Notes under the pieces: generated by a model | Seen by the model: the letters and a program-made list of their open reading frames with translations, nothing else | What the model was told of the DNA's origin: nothing | The model's database searches: none | Position numbers and translations under genes: made by a program | Assembly (NCBI RefSeq): GCF_030064675.1 | Contig: NZ_CP116413.1 | Location: 9,019,501 to 9,083,500, forward strand | DNA: 64,000 nucleotides | Origin: Crossiella sp. CA-258035 | GTDB lineage: Bacteria; Actinomycetota; Actinomycetes; Mycobacteriales; Pseudonocardiaceae | Direction: 5' to 3' | In this document: in pieces, positions 9,834-18,985 of the stretch | Position numbering within the stretch: the first letter of the stretch is position 1 | Layout of the letters: the number at the start of each line of letters is the position of its first letter

Positions 9834-9885
9834 CATCCACAGGACGCAAGATCACTTGTCCACAGATTCCACAGGTTCATCCACA
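9834..9885. repeat. Cluster of TCCACA repeats, DnaA-box-like
   Basis: Four copies of TCCACA lie in one orientation within 52 bp upstream of the ROK kinase gene. They include an exact TTGTCCACA at 9856-9864 (the high-GC actinobacterial DnaA box) and a near match, TCATCCACA, at 9877-9885. The others are at 9834-9841 and 9867-9873. It could be a DnaA-binding cluster or a direct-repeat operator. No replication genes lie nearby, so it is not an origin. Confidence 0.35.
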
Positions 9886-9890
9886 CACGG

Positions 9891-9939
9891 CGGCGCGGCC
9901 GTCATACTGTCCACTGTAGACAGTATGACGGCCGCGCCG
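9891..9939. terminator. Very long perfect hairpin terminator
   Basis: Two perfectly complementary 21-bp arms (9891-9911 and 9919-9939) enclose a 7-nt loop, cactgta. The inner arms read GTCATACTGTC and GACAGTATGAC. The element begins 8 bp after the stop codon of the ABC ATPase gene and precedes the ROK gene, so it most likely ends the ABC transporter transcript. There is no T-run on the minus strand. Confidence 0.75.
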
Positions 9940-9947
9940 GGGTCCGC

Positions 9948-10714
<767 letters not shown>

Positions 10715-10715
<1 letters not shown>

Positions 10716-11524
10716 CACTGACCTCCCTTCGCGGTGGCGTTCGCCTTGCGCTCCAGCCGCTGCTGCAGGATCGACAGCGGGATGGTGATGATCAGGTAGC
10801 ACAGGCCTGCGACCACGAACGGCGTCATGCTCTTGTACTGGCTCAGCGCCTGGCGGCCGAACTGGGCCAGCTCCTGCTGCTCCAGCGTGGAGCCGATGAA
10901 GAACACCAGCGAGGAGTCCTTGACCAGCATGATCAGCTCGTTGGTCAGCGGCGGCAGGATGATCCGGAAGGCCTGCGGGATGACCACGGTGACCAGCGTG
11001 CGGGTCGGCGACATGCCCAGCGAGCGAGCCGCCTCCACCTGCCCCTTGGGCACCGCCTTGATACCGGCGCGGATGGTCTCGGCCATGTAGGCCGAGGCCA
11101 CGATGCCCAGCGCCAGCGTGATGATCAGCATGCGGTCGACGTTCATCCCGAACGCGGTGGGGATGCCGAAGCCGACCGCGAGGAAGACCAGCAGCGCGGG
11201 CAGGCCCCGGAAGAACTCGATGTAGAGGGTGGCGATCCAGCGGTACGGGCCGACCGAGGACAGCCGCATCAGCGCGAGGATGACACCCACGACGATGCCG
11301 AAGGCGAAGCCCAGCGCGGTGTAGACGATGGTGTTCTTCAGCGCGATGACGATGATGTTCGGGAACAGCTGCCCCGCGACCTCGAAGTCGAAGAACGAGG
11401 TGACGATCTTCTCCCAGTTGGCGAGGAAGGCCATCACCACGAGCACGACGACGAGCAGGCCGTACTGGATGCCCCGGAACAACCGGGCGCGCTGTCTCCG
11501 GCTGAGGCCGGTCTTTCCTGACAT
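10715..11524 (-). CDS. Polar amino-acid ABC transporter permease
   Basis: This 269-residue membrane subunit starts with [16 protein letters not shown] and has about five to six transmembrane segments. The EAA-type cytoplasmic loop is clear ([19 protein letters not shown]). This is the HisM/GlnP family. A longer frame to 11569 crosses a hairpin and is rejected in favour of the ATG at 11524. It is second in the operon lipoprotein-permease-ATPase, separated from the lipoprotein gene by a hairpin that may reduce downstream expression. Confidence 0.92.
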
Positions 11525-11548
11525 ACACAAGCTCCTGGCAAACAGACA

Positions 11549-11575
11549 GGGCCGGTGCGGATCTCGCACCGGCCC
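11549..11575. terminator. Intercistronic attenuating hairpin
   Basis: GGGCCGGTGCG and CGCACCGGCCC pair perfectly (11 bp) around a 5-nt loop, 12 bp after the lipoprotein gene stop and 24 bp before the permease start. Such hairpins between a binding-protein gene and its membrane subunits usually allow partial readthrough and give excess binding protein. Confidence 0.7.
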
Positions 11576-11587
11576 CGGACGGTCGGA

Positions 11588-12394
11588 TCAGCCCTGCTTC
11601 GGCTTCTCCTTGAACCACTTCTCGTAGAGGTTCGCGTAGGTGCCGTCGCTCTTGGCCTTGGCCAGCACCTCGTTGACCTTCTTCAGCAGCACGTCGTTGC
11701 CCTTGCGGACGCCGATGCCGTAGTTCTCGTTGGTGTTGAACGCCGCGGTCATCTCGGTGTCCGGGTTCTTGCGGGCGTAGTCCTTGAGCACGAAGTCGTC
11801 GTTGATGCCCGCGGCGACCGAACCGTTCTTCACCGACTCCAGCAGCAGGCCGAGGTCCTCGAAGGTCACCAGCTCCACACCGGCGGGCGCGGCGTTCTTC
11901 TCCGCGTAGACCTTGCCGGTGGTGTCGGCCTGCACGCCCATCTTCTTGCCCTTGAGCGACTCCAGGCTGGTGATGCCGGAGCCCTTCTTGACCAGCAGCG
12001 CCTGGGTGGCCAGGAAGTACGGGTCGGAGAAGTCGAAGTTCTGCTTGCGGGTGTCCGTGATGGTCATGCCGGCCGCGGCCACGTCGCACTTGTTGATGTT
12101 GAGGTCCTGGCCGGAGGCGATCGTGTCGAACGGGCCGTCCACGATCTCCTGGGTGACGCCCAGGTCCTTGGCGACCAGGTTCACCAGGTCGACGTCGAAG
12201 CCGACGACCTCGTTGCCCTGCTTGAACTGGAACGGCTCGTACGGCAGGTGCGTGCAGGTCTTGATCTTCCCTGCCTCGACCAGCGGCACACCGTTGGCCG
12301 TGGCGCCGCCACCGCCGCCACACGCGGTCGCGGCGAGCAGCAGGGCTGCCACCGGCAGCAGGGCGAGCACCTGGTGTCTGGGTCGACGGGCCAC
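11588..12394 (-). CDS. Amino-acid ABC transporter substrate-binding lipoprotein
   Basis: This 268-residue periplasmic-binding-protein-like lipoprotein has a positively charged start (ARRPRHQ), a hydrophobic stretch and a lipobox ending in ATAC followed by GGGGG. The mature part matches family 3 binding proteins ([20 protein letters not shown], then [13 protein letters not shown] and LYEKWFKEK near the end). The GTG at 12394 follows GAGGAG with proper spacing. Longer frames begin within non-conserved sequence. It delivers a polar amino acid to the downstream permease and ATPase. The ligand is not identified. Confidence 0.92.
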   Translation of the reverse strand: MARRPRHQVLALLPVAALLLAATACGGGGGATANGVPLVEAGKIKTCTHLPYEPFQFKQGNEVVGFDVDLVNLVAKDLGVTQEIVDGPFDTIASGQDLNINKCDVAAAGMTITDTRKQNFDFSDPYFLATQALLVKKGSGITSLESLKGKKMGVQADTTGKVYAEKNAAPAGVELVTFEDLGLLLESVKNGSVAAGINDDFVLKDYARKNPDTEMTAAFNTNENYGIGVRKGNDVLLKKVNEVLAKAKSDGTYANLYEKWFKEKPKQG

Positions 12395-12696
12395 GGTGTC
12401 ACTCCTCGTAGTCAGTTTCCGGGCAAGTTCTGCGCATCCTGCCATCCGGATGGCCGGTAGCACAGCAGGTGGCTGGTTACGGGTCCATGACTATGCGGGC
12501 TGCGCTACCTGGGCTAACGACGTTGCGGCTCACCGGCTGAGCACTCCGCCAAGCGGGTATTCCTATTCCCCGAATATCCTGTTCGCGATTTCGAAAGGGC
12601 TGCCCAAACGTGCATTGACCCAGGGAACTTCGCGCTGCTACAAAAATTCTCCGCCGATATCTCGAGCAGCTCCCATCGAAAGGGCCGCATCCCGCC
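12395..12696. other. 302-bp divergent intergenic region
   Basis: No gene was found here. The stretch is visibly poorer in G+C than its surroundings, especially 12540-12680, and must hold promoters for the ABC transporter (leftward) and the polyamine-like cluster (rightward). One promoter candidate for the rightward cluster is listed separately. No riboswitch-like structure was recognised. Confidence 0.6.
12615..12644 (+). promoter_or_regulatory. Candidate sigma-70-type promoter of the cluster
   Basis: TTGACC (12615-12620) and TACAAA (12639-12644) are separated by 18 bp, close to the vegetative consensus. This would place transcription start about 45 bp before the ATG at 12697. Read by eye only. 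Confidence 0.45.
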
Positions 12697-13860
12697 ATGG
12701 ACGAGAGATCGATCTCTGCTGCCGTCAGCCAGTACGGCACCCCCTGCTACCTCTACGACGAGTCCCTGATCCGGCGCAATGCCGAGCGGTTCACCGGACT
12801 GTCCTATCCGGACAAGGCCGTGCATTTCGCCTCGATGGCGAACAACAACCCCGAGCTGCTCAAGCTGCTGCGCGGTCTCGGCATGGGGATCTTCGTGAAC
12901 TCGGCGCGGCACCTCAAGCTCGCCATGGCGTGCGGCTTCGCACCCTCGGAGATCATCTACACCTCGACCGGGGTGCGCAGGTCCGATCTGGAGCTGATCG
13001 CGCGGCTGGGAGTCGCGGTCAACCTGGACTCACTTGGCCAGCTGGAGCTCTACGGCTCGGTCGCGCCCGGCACCAGCTGCGGCATCCGGCTCAACATCGA
13101 CGAGAACTCCCTGGGCAACGTCTTCATCGGCGCGGAGAGCCGGATCGGGCTGCTGGAGAACGAGCTGGAGGTGGCCGCCAAGATCGCGGACAAGTACCGG
13201 CTCACCATCACCGGCACGCACGTCTACCTCGGCACCAACATCGTCTCCCTGGACACGATGATGCAGGGCGTGGCGCGCACCCTGGAACTGTCCGACTTCT
13301 TCCCCGAACTGACCTACGTGGATCTCGGCGGCGGTTTCCCGGTGACCGAGGACGGAATGGAGGAGTTCGACTACGGCAAATACGACGACGCGATCAGCCG
13401 GATGTTCACGGACTATTCACAGAAGCGATGTCGGCCGATCAAACTGATCCTGGAGCCGGGCCGGGCGCTTTTCGGCGACACCGCGGTGTTCTGCACCAGC
13501 GTGCTGGACGTGAAGAACCGGCCGGACCGGGCCCTGGTCTGCGTGGACTCCAGCGCCACCCTGATCCCGCGCTCGCTGTTCTACGGTGAGTACCACGAGG
13601 TGAGCGTGCTGGGCCGTTCGGGCGAGTCGCCCGCGGACCGCCCGGCCGACGTGGTGGGCTCGACCACCTACTCCCGCGACTTCCTGGCCAAGGGCGCCCC
13701 GCTGCCACCGTTGCGCACCGGGGACGTGCTGGTCTTCGACACCGCGGGCAGCTACTGCTACTCGATGATCACCCAGTTCCTCGGCCAGGACGAGCCGAGC
13801 GAGGTGCTGGTGCACCCGGACGGCTCGCACACCCTGATCCGGGACCCGCACCGTGACTGA
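12697..13860 (+). CDS. Decarboxylase-like fold-type III PLP protein lacking catalytic lysine
   Basis: This 387-residue relative of diaminopimelate and ornithine decarboxylases keeps many fold-type III PLP motifs: the barrel histidine in GTHVYLGT (His175), the phosphate-binding GGG (211-213), LEPGR (252-256) and the C-terminal AGSY (350-353). The lysine that forms the PLP Schiff base, expected in a YAxKAN context, is replaced by Met47 (HFASMANN; codon ATG). The catalytic Cys of the usual CESGD motif is also changed (GSTTYSRD, 321-328, with Thr at the Cys position). It is therefore either a pseudoenzyme, a binding or partner subunit, or an enzyme with altered chemistry. Its stop overlaps the next gene by eight bases. 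Confidence 0.8.
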   Translation: MDERSISAAVSQYGTPCYLYDESLIRRNAERFTGLSYPDKAVHFASMANNNPELLKLLRGLGMGIFVNSARHLKLAMACGFAPSEIIYTSTGVRRSDLELIARLGVAVNLDSLGQLELYGSVAPGTSCGIRLNIDENSLGNVFIGAESRIGLLENELEVAAKIADKYRLTITGTHVYLGTNIVSLDTMMQGVARTLELSDFFPELTYVDLGGGFPVTEDGMEEFDYGKYDDAISRMFTDYSQKRCRPIKLILEPGRALFGDTAVFCTSVLDVKNRPDRALVCVDSSATLIPRSLFYGEYHEVSVLGRSGESPADRPADVVGSTTYSRDFLAKGAPLPPLRTGDVLVFDTAGSYCYSMITQFLGQDEPSEVLVHPDGSHTLIRDPHRD

Positions 13861-14770
13861 ACGCTGGACGGTCGAGGAGATCGCCCCTGGTGAGCGGCAC
13901 TGCCACCGGGTGGTGGAAGAGGTCGTGGTCGTGGACAGCGAGTTCCAGCGGATCGAGGTGCTGGAGACGCAGGGCTACGGCCGGGGCCTGTTCCTGGACG
14001 GGCGGATCCAGCACGTGGCCGCGGACGAGTACATCTACAGCGAGGCCATGGTGCACCCGGCCATGCAGCTGCTGGACGGGCGCGCGGCCAGGGTGCTGTG
14101 CGTGGGCGCCGGTCCGGGCGGGATCGTGCGCGAGCTGCTGCGCTATCCCGGCGTGCGCGAGGTGGTGCAGGTGGAGATCGACACCACCGTGGTGGACATC
14201 GCCAGCAGGCACCTGCCCTCGGTGGGCGCGGACTTCCGGCTGGACCCGCGCTACCGGCTGGTGGTGGCCGACGCGCTGGACTACCTGGCCACCGAGCGCG
14301 AGCCGTTCGACCTGATCGTCAACGACCTCAGCGAACCGCTGCCCGGCAGCCCGGCGGGCAGGCTGTTCGCCGCCGAGGCGGTGCGGCTGGTTCGGCAGCG
14401 GCTGACCGGGCGCGGGCTGTACGTGTCCTGGTGCGGCTCGGTCGGCCCGGTGTCGGCGGAGTTCGCGGCGCGGATCTTCCACGTCATCGGGGAGGTGTTC
14501 GGGCAGGCGCACGGCTACCTCAGCTACCCGCAGTCCTACGGCACGGTCTGGCTGACCGGCATCGGCGCGCGGTCGCCGCTGGACCCGCTGGCGCACAGCC
14601 CGGCCGAGCTGGACCAGCGGCTGGCCCGCACCTGCGCCGGGGAGCTGCGGCTCTACGACGGGCAGACCCACCACCACATGTTCCTGCTGCCCAAGAACGT
14701 CCGGGCCGCGCTCAGCGCCCCGGTCGCGGATCCGGCCGCCCCCATCGAGCTGCTTGTGGAGAGGCTGTGA
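13853..14770 (+). CDS. Spermidine synthase-like aminopropyltransferase (copy 1)
   Basis: This 305-residue protein has the SpeE arrangement: an N-terminal beta-strand region with YGRGLFLDGRIQ (42-53) and DEYIYSE, then a Rossmann-like domain with GAGPGG (85-90), an acidic VEID strand and the gate motif NDLSEP (157-162). The first catalytic aspartate of the canonical DxxD is kept (Asp158) and the second is Glu161. Family members transfer an aminopropyl group from decarboxylated SAM, or related groups, to an amine. The GTG start lies inside the end of the preceding gene. The 3' end overlaps the methyltransferase gene by GTGA. The substrate is unknown. Confidence 0.82.
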   Translation: MTERWTVEEIAPGERHCHRVVEEVVVVDSEFQRIEVLETQGYGRGLFLDGRIQHVAADEYIYSEAMVHPAMQLLDGRAARVLCVGAGPGGIVRELLRYPGVREVVQVEIDTTVVDIASRHLPSVGADFRLDPRYRLVVADALDYLATEREPFDLIVNDLSEPLPGSPAGRLFAAEAVRLVRQRLTGRGLYVSWCGSVGPVSAEFAARIFHVIGEVFGQAHGYLSYPQSYGTVWLTGIGARSPLDPLAHSPAELDQRLARTCAGELRLYDGQTHHHMFLLPKNVRAALSAPVADPAAPIELLVERL

Positions 14771-15588
14771 CAAGAGCGGCGCCGGAGGACTTCGCGCTGG
14801 TCGCGGAGCTGTACGACCAGGACATGGCCGGCAACAACCTGGTGCACGACCTGGTCTACCCCAGGGTGTACGGGCCCGGTGAGTACATCGGGCAGTTCAG
14901 CGACAACAGCGCCGCCGAGCTGCGCGCGCTGGCCGCGGCGATGGACCTGCCGCCGGAGTCGGCGGTGCTGGACATCGGCTGCGGCACCGCGCCGGTGGCC
15001 GCGTTCCTGGCCACCGAGCTGGGCTGGCGGATCACCGGCATCGACGTGGCGGCCAGCCCGCTGCGCAAGGCGGCCGAGCGGCTGGCCGAACACGGCCTGA
15101 CCGAGCGGGTCGGCCTGGCGCACGGGGATGTGTACCGGCACGCCTTCGACCGGCCCTTCGACGGGATCTACGGCACCGGCGCGTTCTGCCACTTCGACCC
15201 GGTCCGGCTGTTCGCCCGCTGCCACGAGCTGCTGCGGCCCGGCGGGCGGCTGGCGTTCATGGAGCGGGTGCGCACCGGCGAGCTGACCGAGCGGGAGTGG
15301 CGGCAGCTGACCGTGGAATGGGCCTGTCCCACGGTGAACACGGTCGCGGAGTACCGGTCCGCGCTGGCCGGGGCCGGGTTCGAGGTGGACCTGGTGCGCG
15401 ACCTGACGCCGACCTTCCGGGACTGGCAGGACCGGTCGGTGGTGGTCCGGCACGAGCTCAAGGCGGAGATCATCGCGCTGACCTCGGCGGAGTACTTCGA
15501 GACCAGCGTGCGGCTGGCCGACTACGAGAACGCGGTGACCAAGGCAGGCAAGCTGGGCTACGCCCTGATCACCGCGACGGCCCGATGA
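14767..15588 (+). CDS. Class I SAM-dependent methyltransferase
   Basis: This 273-residue methyltransferase has motif I LDIGCGT (68-74), an acidic GIDVAASPL motif II and a LRPGGRLAFME post-motif strand. The extended N-terminal segment (LYDQDMAGNNLVHDLVYP...YIGQFSDNS) resembles small-molecule N- or C-methyltransferases of the sarcosine/dimethylglycine type rather than rRNA or DNA enzymes. It is coupled at both ends (GTGA with the upstream gene, ATGA with the downstream gene), so it is made together with the two aminopropyltransferase-like proteins and probably methylates their product. That step is inference. Confidence 0.85.
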   Translation: MTRAAPEDFALVAELYDQDMAGNNLVHDLVYPRVYGPGEYIGQFSDNSAAELRALAAAMDLPPESAVLDIGCGTAPVAAFLATELGWRITGIDVAASPLRKAAERLAEHGLTERVGLAHGDVYRHAFDRPFDGIYGTGAFCHFDPVRLFARCHELLRPGGRLAFMERVRTGELTEREWRQLTVEWACPTVNTVAEYRSALAGAGFEVDLVRDLTPTFRDWQDRSVVVRHELKAEIIALTSAEYFETSVRLADYENAVTKAGKLGYALITATAR

Positions 15589-16499
15589 AACCGTTGTGGG
15601 ACAACCAGATCGAGGAGTACATCACTCCTGACGAGTGCCATGTGCACGCGGTGCGCTCGGTCCTGGCGACCGGGCGCACCGCCCGGCAGGGCTTCCAGAT
15701 CGTGACGCTGGGCGGCTACGGCCGGGCGATGGTGATCGAGGGCAGGGTGCAGTCCACCGAGGCGGACGAGGCGGCCTACCACGAGGCGCTGCTGCTGCCC
15801 GCCTACTGCCTGCTGCCGCACACCCGCCGGGTGCTCTGCCTCGGCGGGGCCAACGGCGGCGTGCTGCACCGGCTGTGCGCGATGCCGGAGCTGGAAACCG
15901 TGGTGCAACTGGACATCGACCCCGAGCTGCACCGGCACTCCCTCGAACACCTGCCGCACCTGCACCACGACGGACCGGCGGATCCGCGCTGCCACTTGGC
16001 CTTCGGCGATCCGCGCACCCTGCTGGCGGACCAGGACCACGACTTCGACCTGGTGCTGGCCGACCTGCCGGACGCGGTCGAGGACTCGCCGACGCCGGGC
16101 CTGTTCACCCAGGAGTTCTACCGCGAGGTCAAGGGAAAGCTGGCCGGAAACGGGGTGTTCGCCACCCAGGCCGGACCGGCGAACTTCCTGGACCCGGAGT
16201 TCTTCGCCAGCGTGCTGCGCACCCTGCGCTCGGTGTTCCGGCACGTGCTGCCCTACACGCTCACCGTGCCCTCCTACGGCATCCCGTGGGGGTTCGCGCT
16301 GGCCAGCGACGACCTGGACCCGGCCGCGCTGACCGAGGCAGTCGTCGAGCAGCGGCTGGCGCGGTTGGCCACCGCGCCGCAGTGCTACGACGGCGGCACC
16401 CACCGGCACATGACCGCGCTGCCGCTGCGGCTGCGCACCGCGCTGGCCACGGCCGGACGGGTGATCAGTGATGCGGACACCCTGGCCGTCCGTGTTTGA
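15585..16499 (+). CDS. Spermidine synthase-like aminopropyltransferase (copy 2)
   Basis: This second SpeE-like protein (304 residues) is only distantly similar to copy 1. It shows GYGRAMVIEGRVQSTEADE (44-62), a nucleotide-binding GGANGG (87-92), an acidic QLDIDPE strand and both catalytic-type aspartates in ADLPD (159-163). Because copy 1 has D..E and copy 2 D..D, the two may use different donors or acceptors, or form a heteromer. The ATG overlaps the methyltransferase stop. It ends 30 bp before the exporter gene, with no terminator between them. Confidence 0.82.
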   Translation: MKPLWDNQIEEYITPDECHVHAVRSVLATGRTARQGFQIVTLGGYGRAMVIEGRVQSTEADEAAYHEALLLPAYCLLPHTRRVLCLGGANGGVLHRLCAMPELETVVQLDIDPELHRHSLEHLPHLHHDGPADPRCHLAFGDPRTLLADQDHDFDLVLADLPDAVEDSPTPGLFTQEFYREVKGKLAGNGVFATQAGPANFLDPEFFASVLRTLRSVFRHVLPYTLTVPSYGIPWGFALASDDLDPAALTEAVVEQRLARLATAPQCYDGGTHRHMTALPLRLRTALATAGRVISDADTLAVRV

Positions 16500-16529
16500 T
16501 CGGCGGCGCAACGGAAACAGGGGGAGCAG

Positions 16530-17480
16530 ATGAGTGAGCGAACCGCCGTGCGCGGCAGCAGCCTGTCCGGGATCGGCCTGGGCATCGGCGCGAACCTGAT
16601 CTGGGGACTGGCCTTCCTGGTGCCGGTGCTGCTGCCCGAGTTCTCCCCGGTGGCGGTCACCCTCGGCCGCTACGTCTGTTACGGCCTGCTCTCCGTCGCG
16701 CTGATCGTCTTCACCGGCACCAGGCTGCGCGGGCACTCCTGGCCGGTGTGGCGGTCCTGCCTGCTCTTCGCCGTGACCGGCAACGTCGGCTACTACTTCT
16801 TGCTGGTCCAGGGCATCGCGCTGGTCGGGGCCCCGGTGGTGGCGGTGGTCATCGGCACCCTGCCGGTGACCGTGGCCGTCTACGGCAACCTGCGCCGCCG
16901 CGAGTTCCCGTTCTCCCGGCTCGCGCTGCCGGTCGGGGTGATCCTGATCGGGCTGGTCGCGGTGAACGTCAGCGAGATCGACTTCTCCGGACTGGGCGGC
17001 CGTTCACTGGGCGAACAGCTGCTCGGCCTGGGCTGCGCGGTGCTGGCGCTGGCCATGTGGACCTGGTTCGGCGTGGCCAACGCCCAGTTCCTGCGCACAC
17101 ATCCCCAGATCAGCTCGGCGGACTGGTCCACCCTCATCGGCGTGGCCACGCTGGGCCTGTCCGTGCTGGCCGCGCCGCTGCTGCTGGTCACCGGGGACGC
17201 CGTGGGCCGCGGCATCGGCGCGGACTCGCTGTGGTTCCTGCTGCTGGGCAGCCTGGTGCTCGGCGTGCTGGTCAGCTGGGGCGGCACCCTGCTGTGGAAC
17301 CAGGCATCGGGCAGGCTGCCGGTGTCGGTGGCGGGCCAGCTGATCGTGTTCGAGACCATCTCCGGCCTGGTCTACGTGTTCCTGGCCAGCGGCAAGACCC
17401 CGCCGCTGCTCGGCGTGGCCGGGATGGCCGTGGTGCTGACCGGGGTGGTGATCGGCATCCGGCAGGCCCGGACCGCCTGA
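16530..17480 (+). CDS. EamA/DMT family transporter
   Basis: This 316-residue integral membrane protein has about ten transmembrane segments and two EamA repeats, the fold of drug/metabolite exporters. Typical motifs are ANLIWGLAFLVPVLL near the N-terminus and LLWNQASGRLPVSVAGQLI in the second repeat. The start ATG follows a strong GGGGGAG. It is the fifth gene of the aminopropyltransferase cluster and is the obvious candidate to export the product or take up its precursor. The direction and substrate are inferred from context. Confidence 0.88.
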   Translation: MSERTAVRGSSLSGIGLGIGANLIWGLAFLVPVLLPEFSPVAVTLGRYVCYGLLSVALIVFTGTRLRGHSWPVWRSCLLFAVTGNVGYYFLLVQGIALVGAPVVAVVIGTLPVTVAVYGNLRRREFPFSRLALPVGVILIGLVAVNVSEIDFSGLGGRSLGEQLLGLGCAVLALAMWTWFGVANAQFLRTHPQISSADWSTLIGVATLGLSVLAAPLLLVTGDAVGRGIGADSLWFLLLGSLVLGVLVSWGGTLLWNQASGRLPVSVAGQLIVFETISGLVYVFLASGKTPPLLGVAGMAVVLTGVVIGIRQARTA

Positions 17481-17499
17481 GCGATCCGGGCCTGACAAC

Positions 17500-18924
17500 T
17501 CACTTGCCGGAATGGGCGTGCGCGTCCAGCACGTAGGAGATCGCCTCGGTGATCCGGCGGGCGTAGTCCAGGTGCAGGGACTCATCCGGCACGTGCGCGT
17601 TGCTGTCCGCGCCCAGCGCGCCGGTGACCACGAACTGTGCCTGCGGGTACGCCTCGTGCAGCAGGCCCATGAACGGGATGGAGCCGCCCTCGCCGGTGGC
17701 CTTCCAGCCGGTGCCGAAGACCTGCTCGCCCGCGGTGTCCAGGGCCTCGCGCAGCCAGGGCCGCAGGCTCGGCGCGTTCCAGCCGTCGGCCGCCTCCACC
17801 TTGGCCAGCTCCACCTGGGCGCCGTAGGGCACGTCGGTGGTCAGCGCGCGGCGCACCGCGGCCAGCGCGGCGGCCGAGTCCGCGGTGGGCGGCAGCCGGA
17901 AGCCGAGCATCAGCGTGGTGTGCGGGCGCAGCACGTTGCCCGCGTCGTCGGGCACCGGCAGGCCGTCCGCGCCGATGACCGACAGCGTCGGCCGCCAGGT
18001 GCGGTTGAGCTCCAGCTCCAGCTCGTCCTCAGTCACCGTGCGCATGCCCGGCATCAGCGGGAACAACCGCAGCAGCAACCCGGGCAGCACCGCGAGGGCC
18101 TCCTCGGCCTCCCGCACCCGCTCCGCCGGGATGTCCGCGCTCAGCTCGGGCAGCAGCACCTTGCCGGTGGCCGAGTCCTCCAGCCGGTCCAGCAGCTGGC
18201 GCAGCACCCGGAAGGAGCTGGGCACCACCCCGCTGGCCGAGCCGGAGTGCTGACCGGACTCCAGCACCCGCACGGTCACCTGGGTCTGCACCAAGCCGCG
18301 CAGCGAGGTGGTCAGCCACATCCGCTCGTAGTCGGCCGCGCCGGAGTCCAGGCAGACCACCAGCGACACCTCGCCCAGCCGGTCGCGCAGGTGCTCCAGG
18401 TAGGCGGGCAGGTCCGGACTGCCGGACTCCTCGCCGGTCTCCAGCAGCACCACGCAGCGCCCGTGCGCGCCACCGGCGGCCAGCAGGCCCTCGATCGCGG
18501 TGACCGCGGCGTAGCCGGCGTAGCCGTCATCGGCCGAGCCCCGGCCGTAGAGGCGGCCGTCCCGCAGCACCGGCGTCCACGGCCCGAGCCCCTCGGACCA
18601 GCCACCCACCGGCGGCTGCTTGTCCAGGTGCCCGTAGAGCAGCGCGGTGCCCGCGTCCTCGAACCCGGGCTGCGCGGGCAGGTCGAGCAGCAGCACCGGG
18701 GTCCGGCCCGCCAGCCGCACCACGTCCACGGCGGCGCCGGGTAGCTCGCGCTCGACCAGCCAGCGGCGGACGTGCTCGATGGCGGCGTCCAGGTGGCCGT
18801 TGCGGGCCCAGTCGGGGTCGAAGGCCGGCGAGATCGCGGGCACGGAGACCAGTTCGGACAGGCTCGTCAGGACATCGTTGTCCCACCGCGAGCGGACGGT
18901 GTCAGTCAGTACGGCTCGATCCAC
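17500..18924 (-). CDS. M20 family metallopeptidase
   Basis: This 474-residue dinuclear zinc peptidase of the M20 (dipeptidase/carboxypeptidase) family keeps the metal-binding set: YGHLDKQP, GRGSADDG, the catalytic ETGEESGSP and a C-terminal NAHVPDE histidine. The inserted dimerisation domain lies between. No signal peptide is seen, so it should be cytoplasmic. The last codons lie 19 bp from the convergent EamA gene. It is unlikely to belong to the polyamine-like cluster because of its orientation, though peptide or N-acyl hydrolysis cannot be excluded. Confidence 0.9.
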   Translation of the reverse strand: MDRAVLTDTVRSRWDNDVLTSLSELVSVPAISPAFDPDWARNGHLDAAIEHVRRWLVERELPGAAVDVVRLAGRTPVLLLDLPAQPGFEDAGTALLYGHLDKQPPVGGWSEGLGPWTPVLRDGRLYGRGSADDGYAGYAAVTAIEGLLAAGGAHGRCVVLLETGEESGSPDLPAYLEHLRDRLGEVSLVVCLDSGAADYERMWLTTSLRGLVQTQVTVRVLESGQHSGSASGVVPSSFRVLRQLLDRLEDSATGKVLLPELSADIPAERVREAEEALAVLPGLLLRLFPLMPGMRTVTEDELELELNRTWRPTLSVIGADGLPVPDDAGNVLRPHTTLMLGFRLPPTADSAAALAAVRRALTTDVPYGAQVELAKVEAADGWNAPSLRPWLREALDTAGEQVFGTGWKATGEGGSIPFMGLLHEAYPQAQFVVTGALGADSNAHVPDESLHLDYARRITEAISYVLDAHAHSGK

Positions 18925-18985
18925 GCCGTCGATTCAAACACTAGATTCACTCCAATGGCACCTTGCCGCCACGCGGTGGACGTCC

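Noticed and set aside
9834-9885. Chromosomal replication origin
   Set aside because: DnaA-box-like repeats are too few and dnaA, dnaN or gyrase genes are absent.
13853-16499. Assembly duplication of the two spermidine synthase-like genes
   Set aside because: The two proteins are clearly different in sequence and motifs, so they are genuine separate genes.
17500-18924. M20 peptidase as a member of the polyamine-like cluster
   Set aside because: It is convergent to the cluster and has its own promoter side; there is no support for co-regulation.
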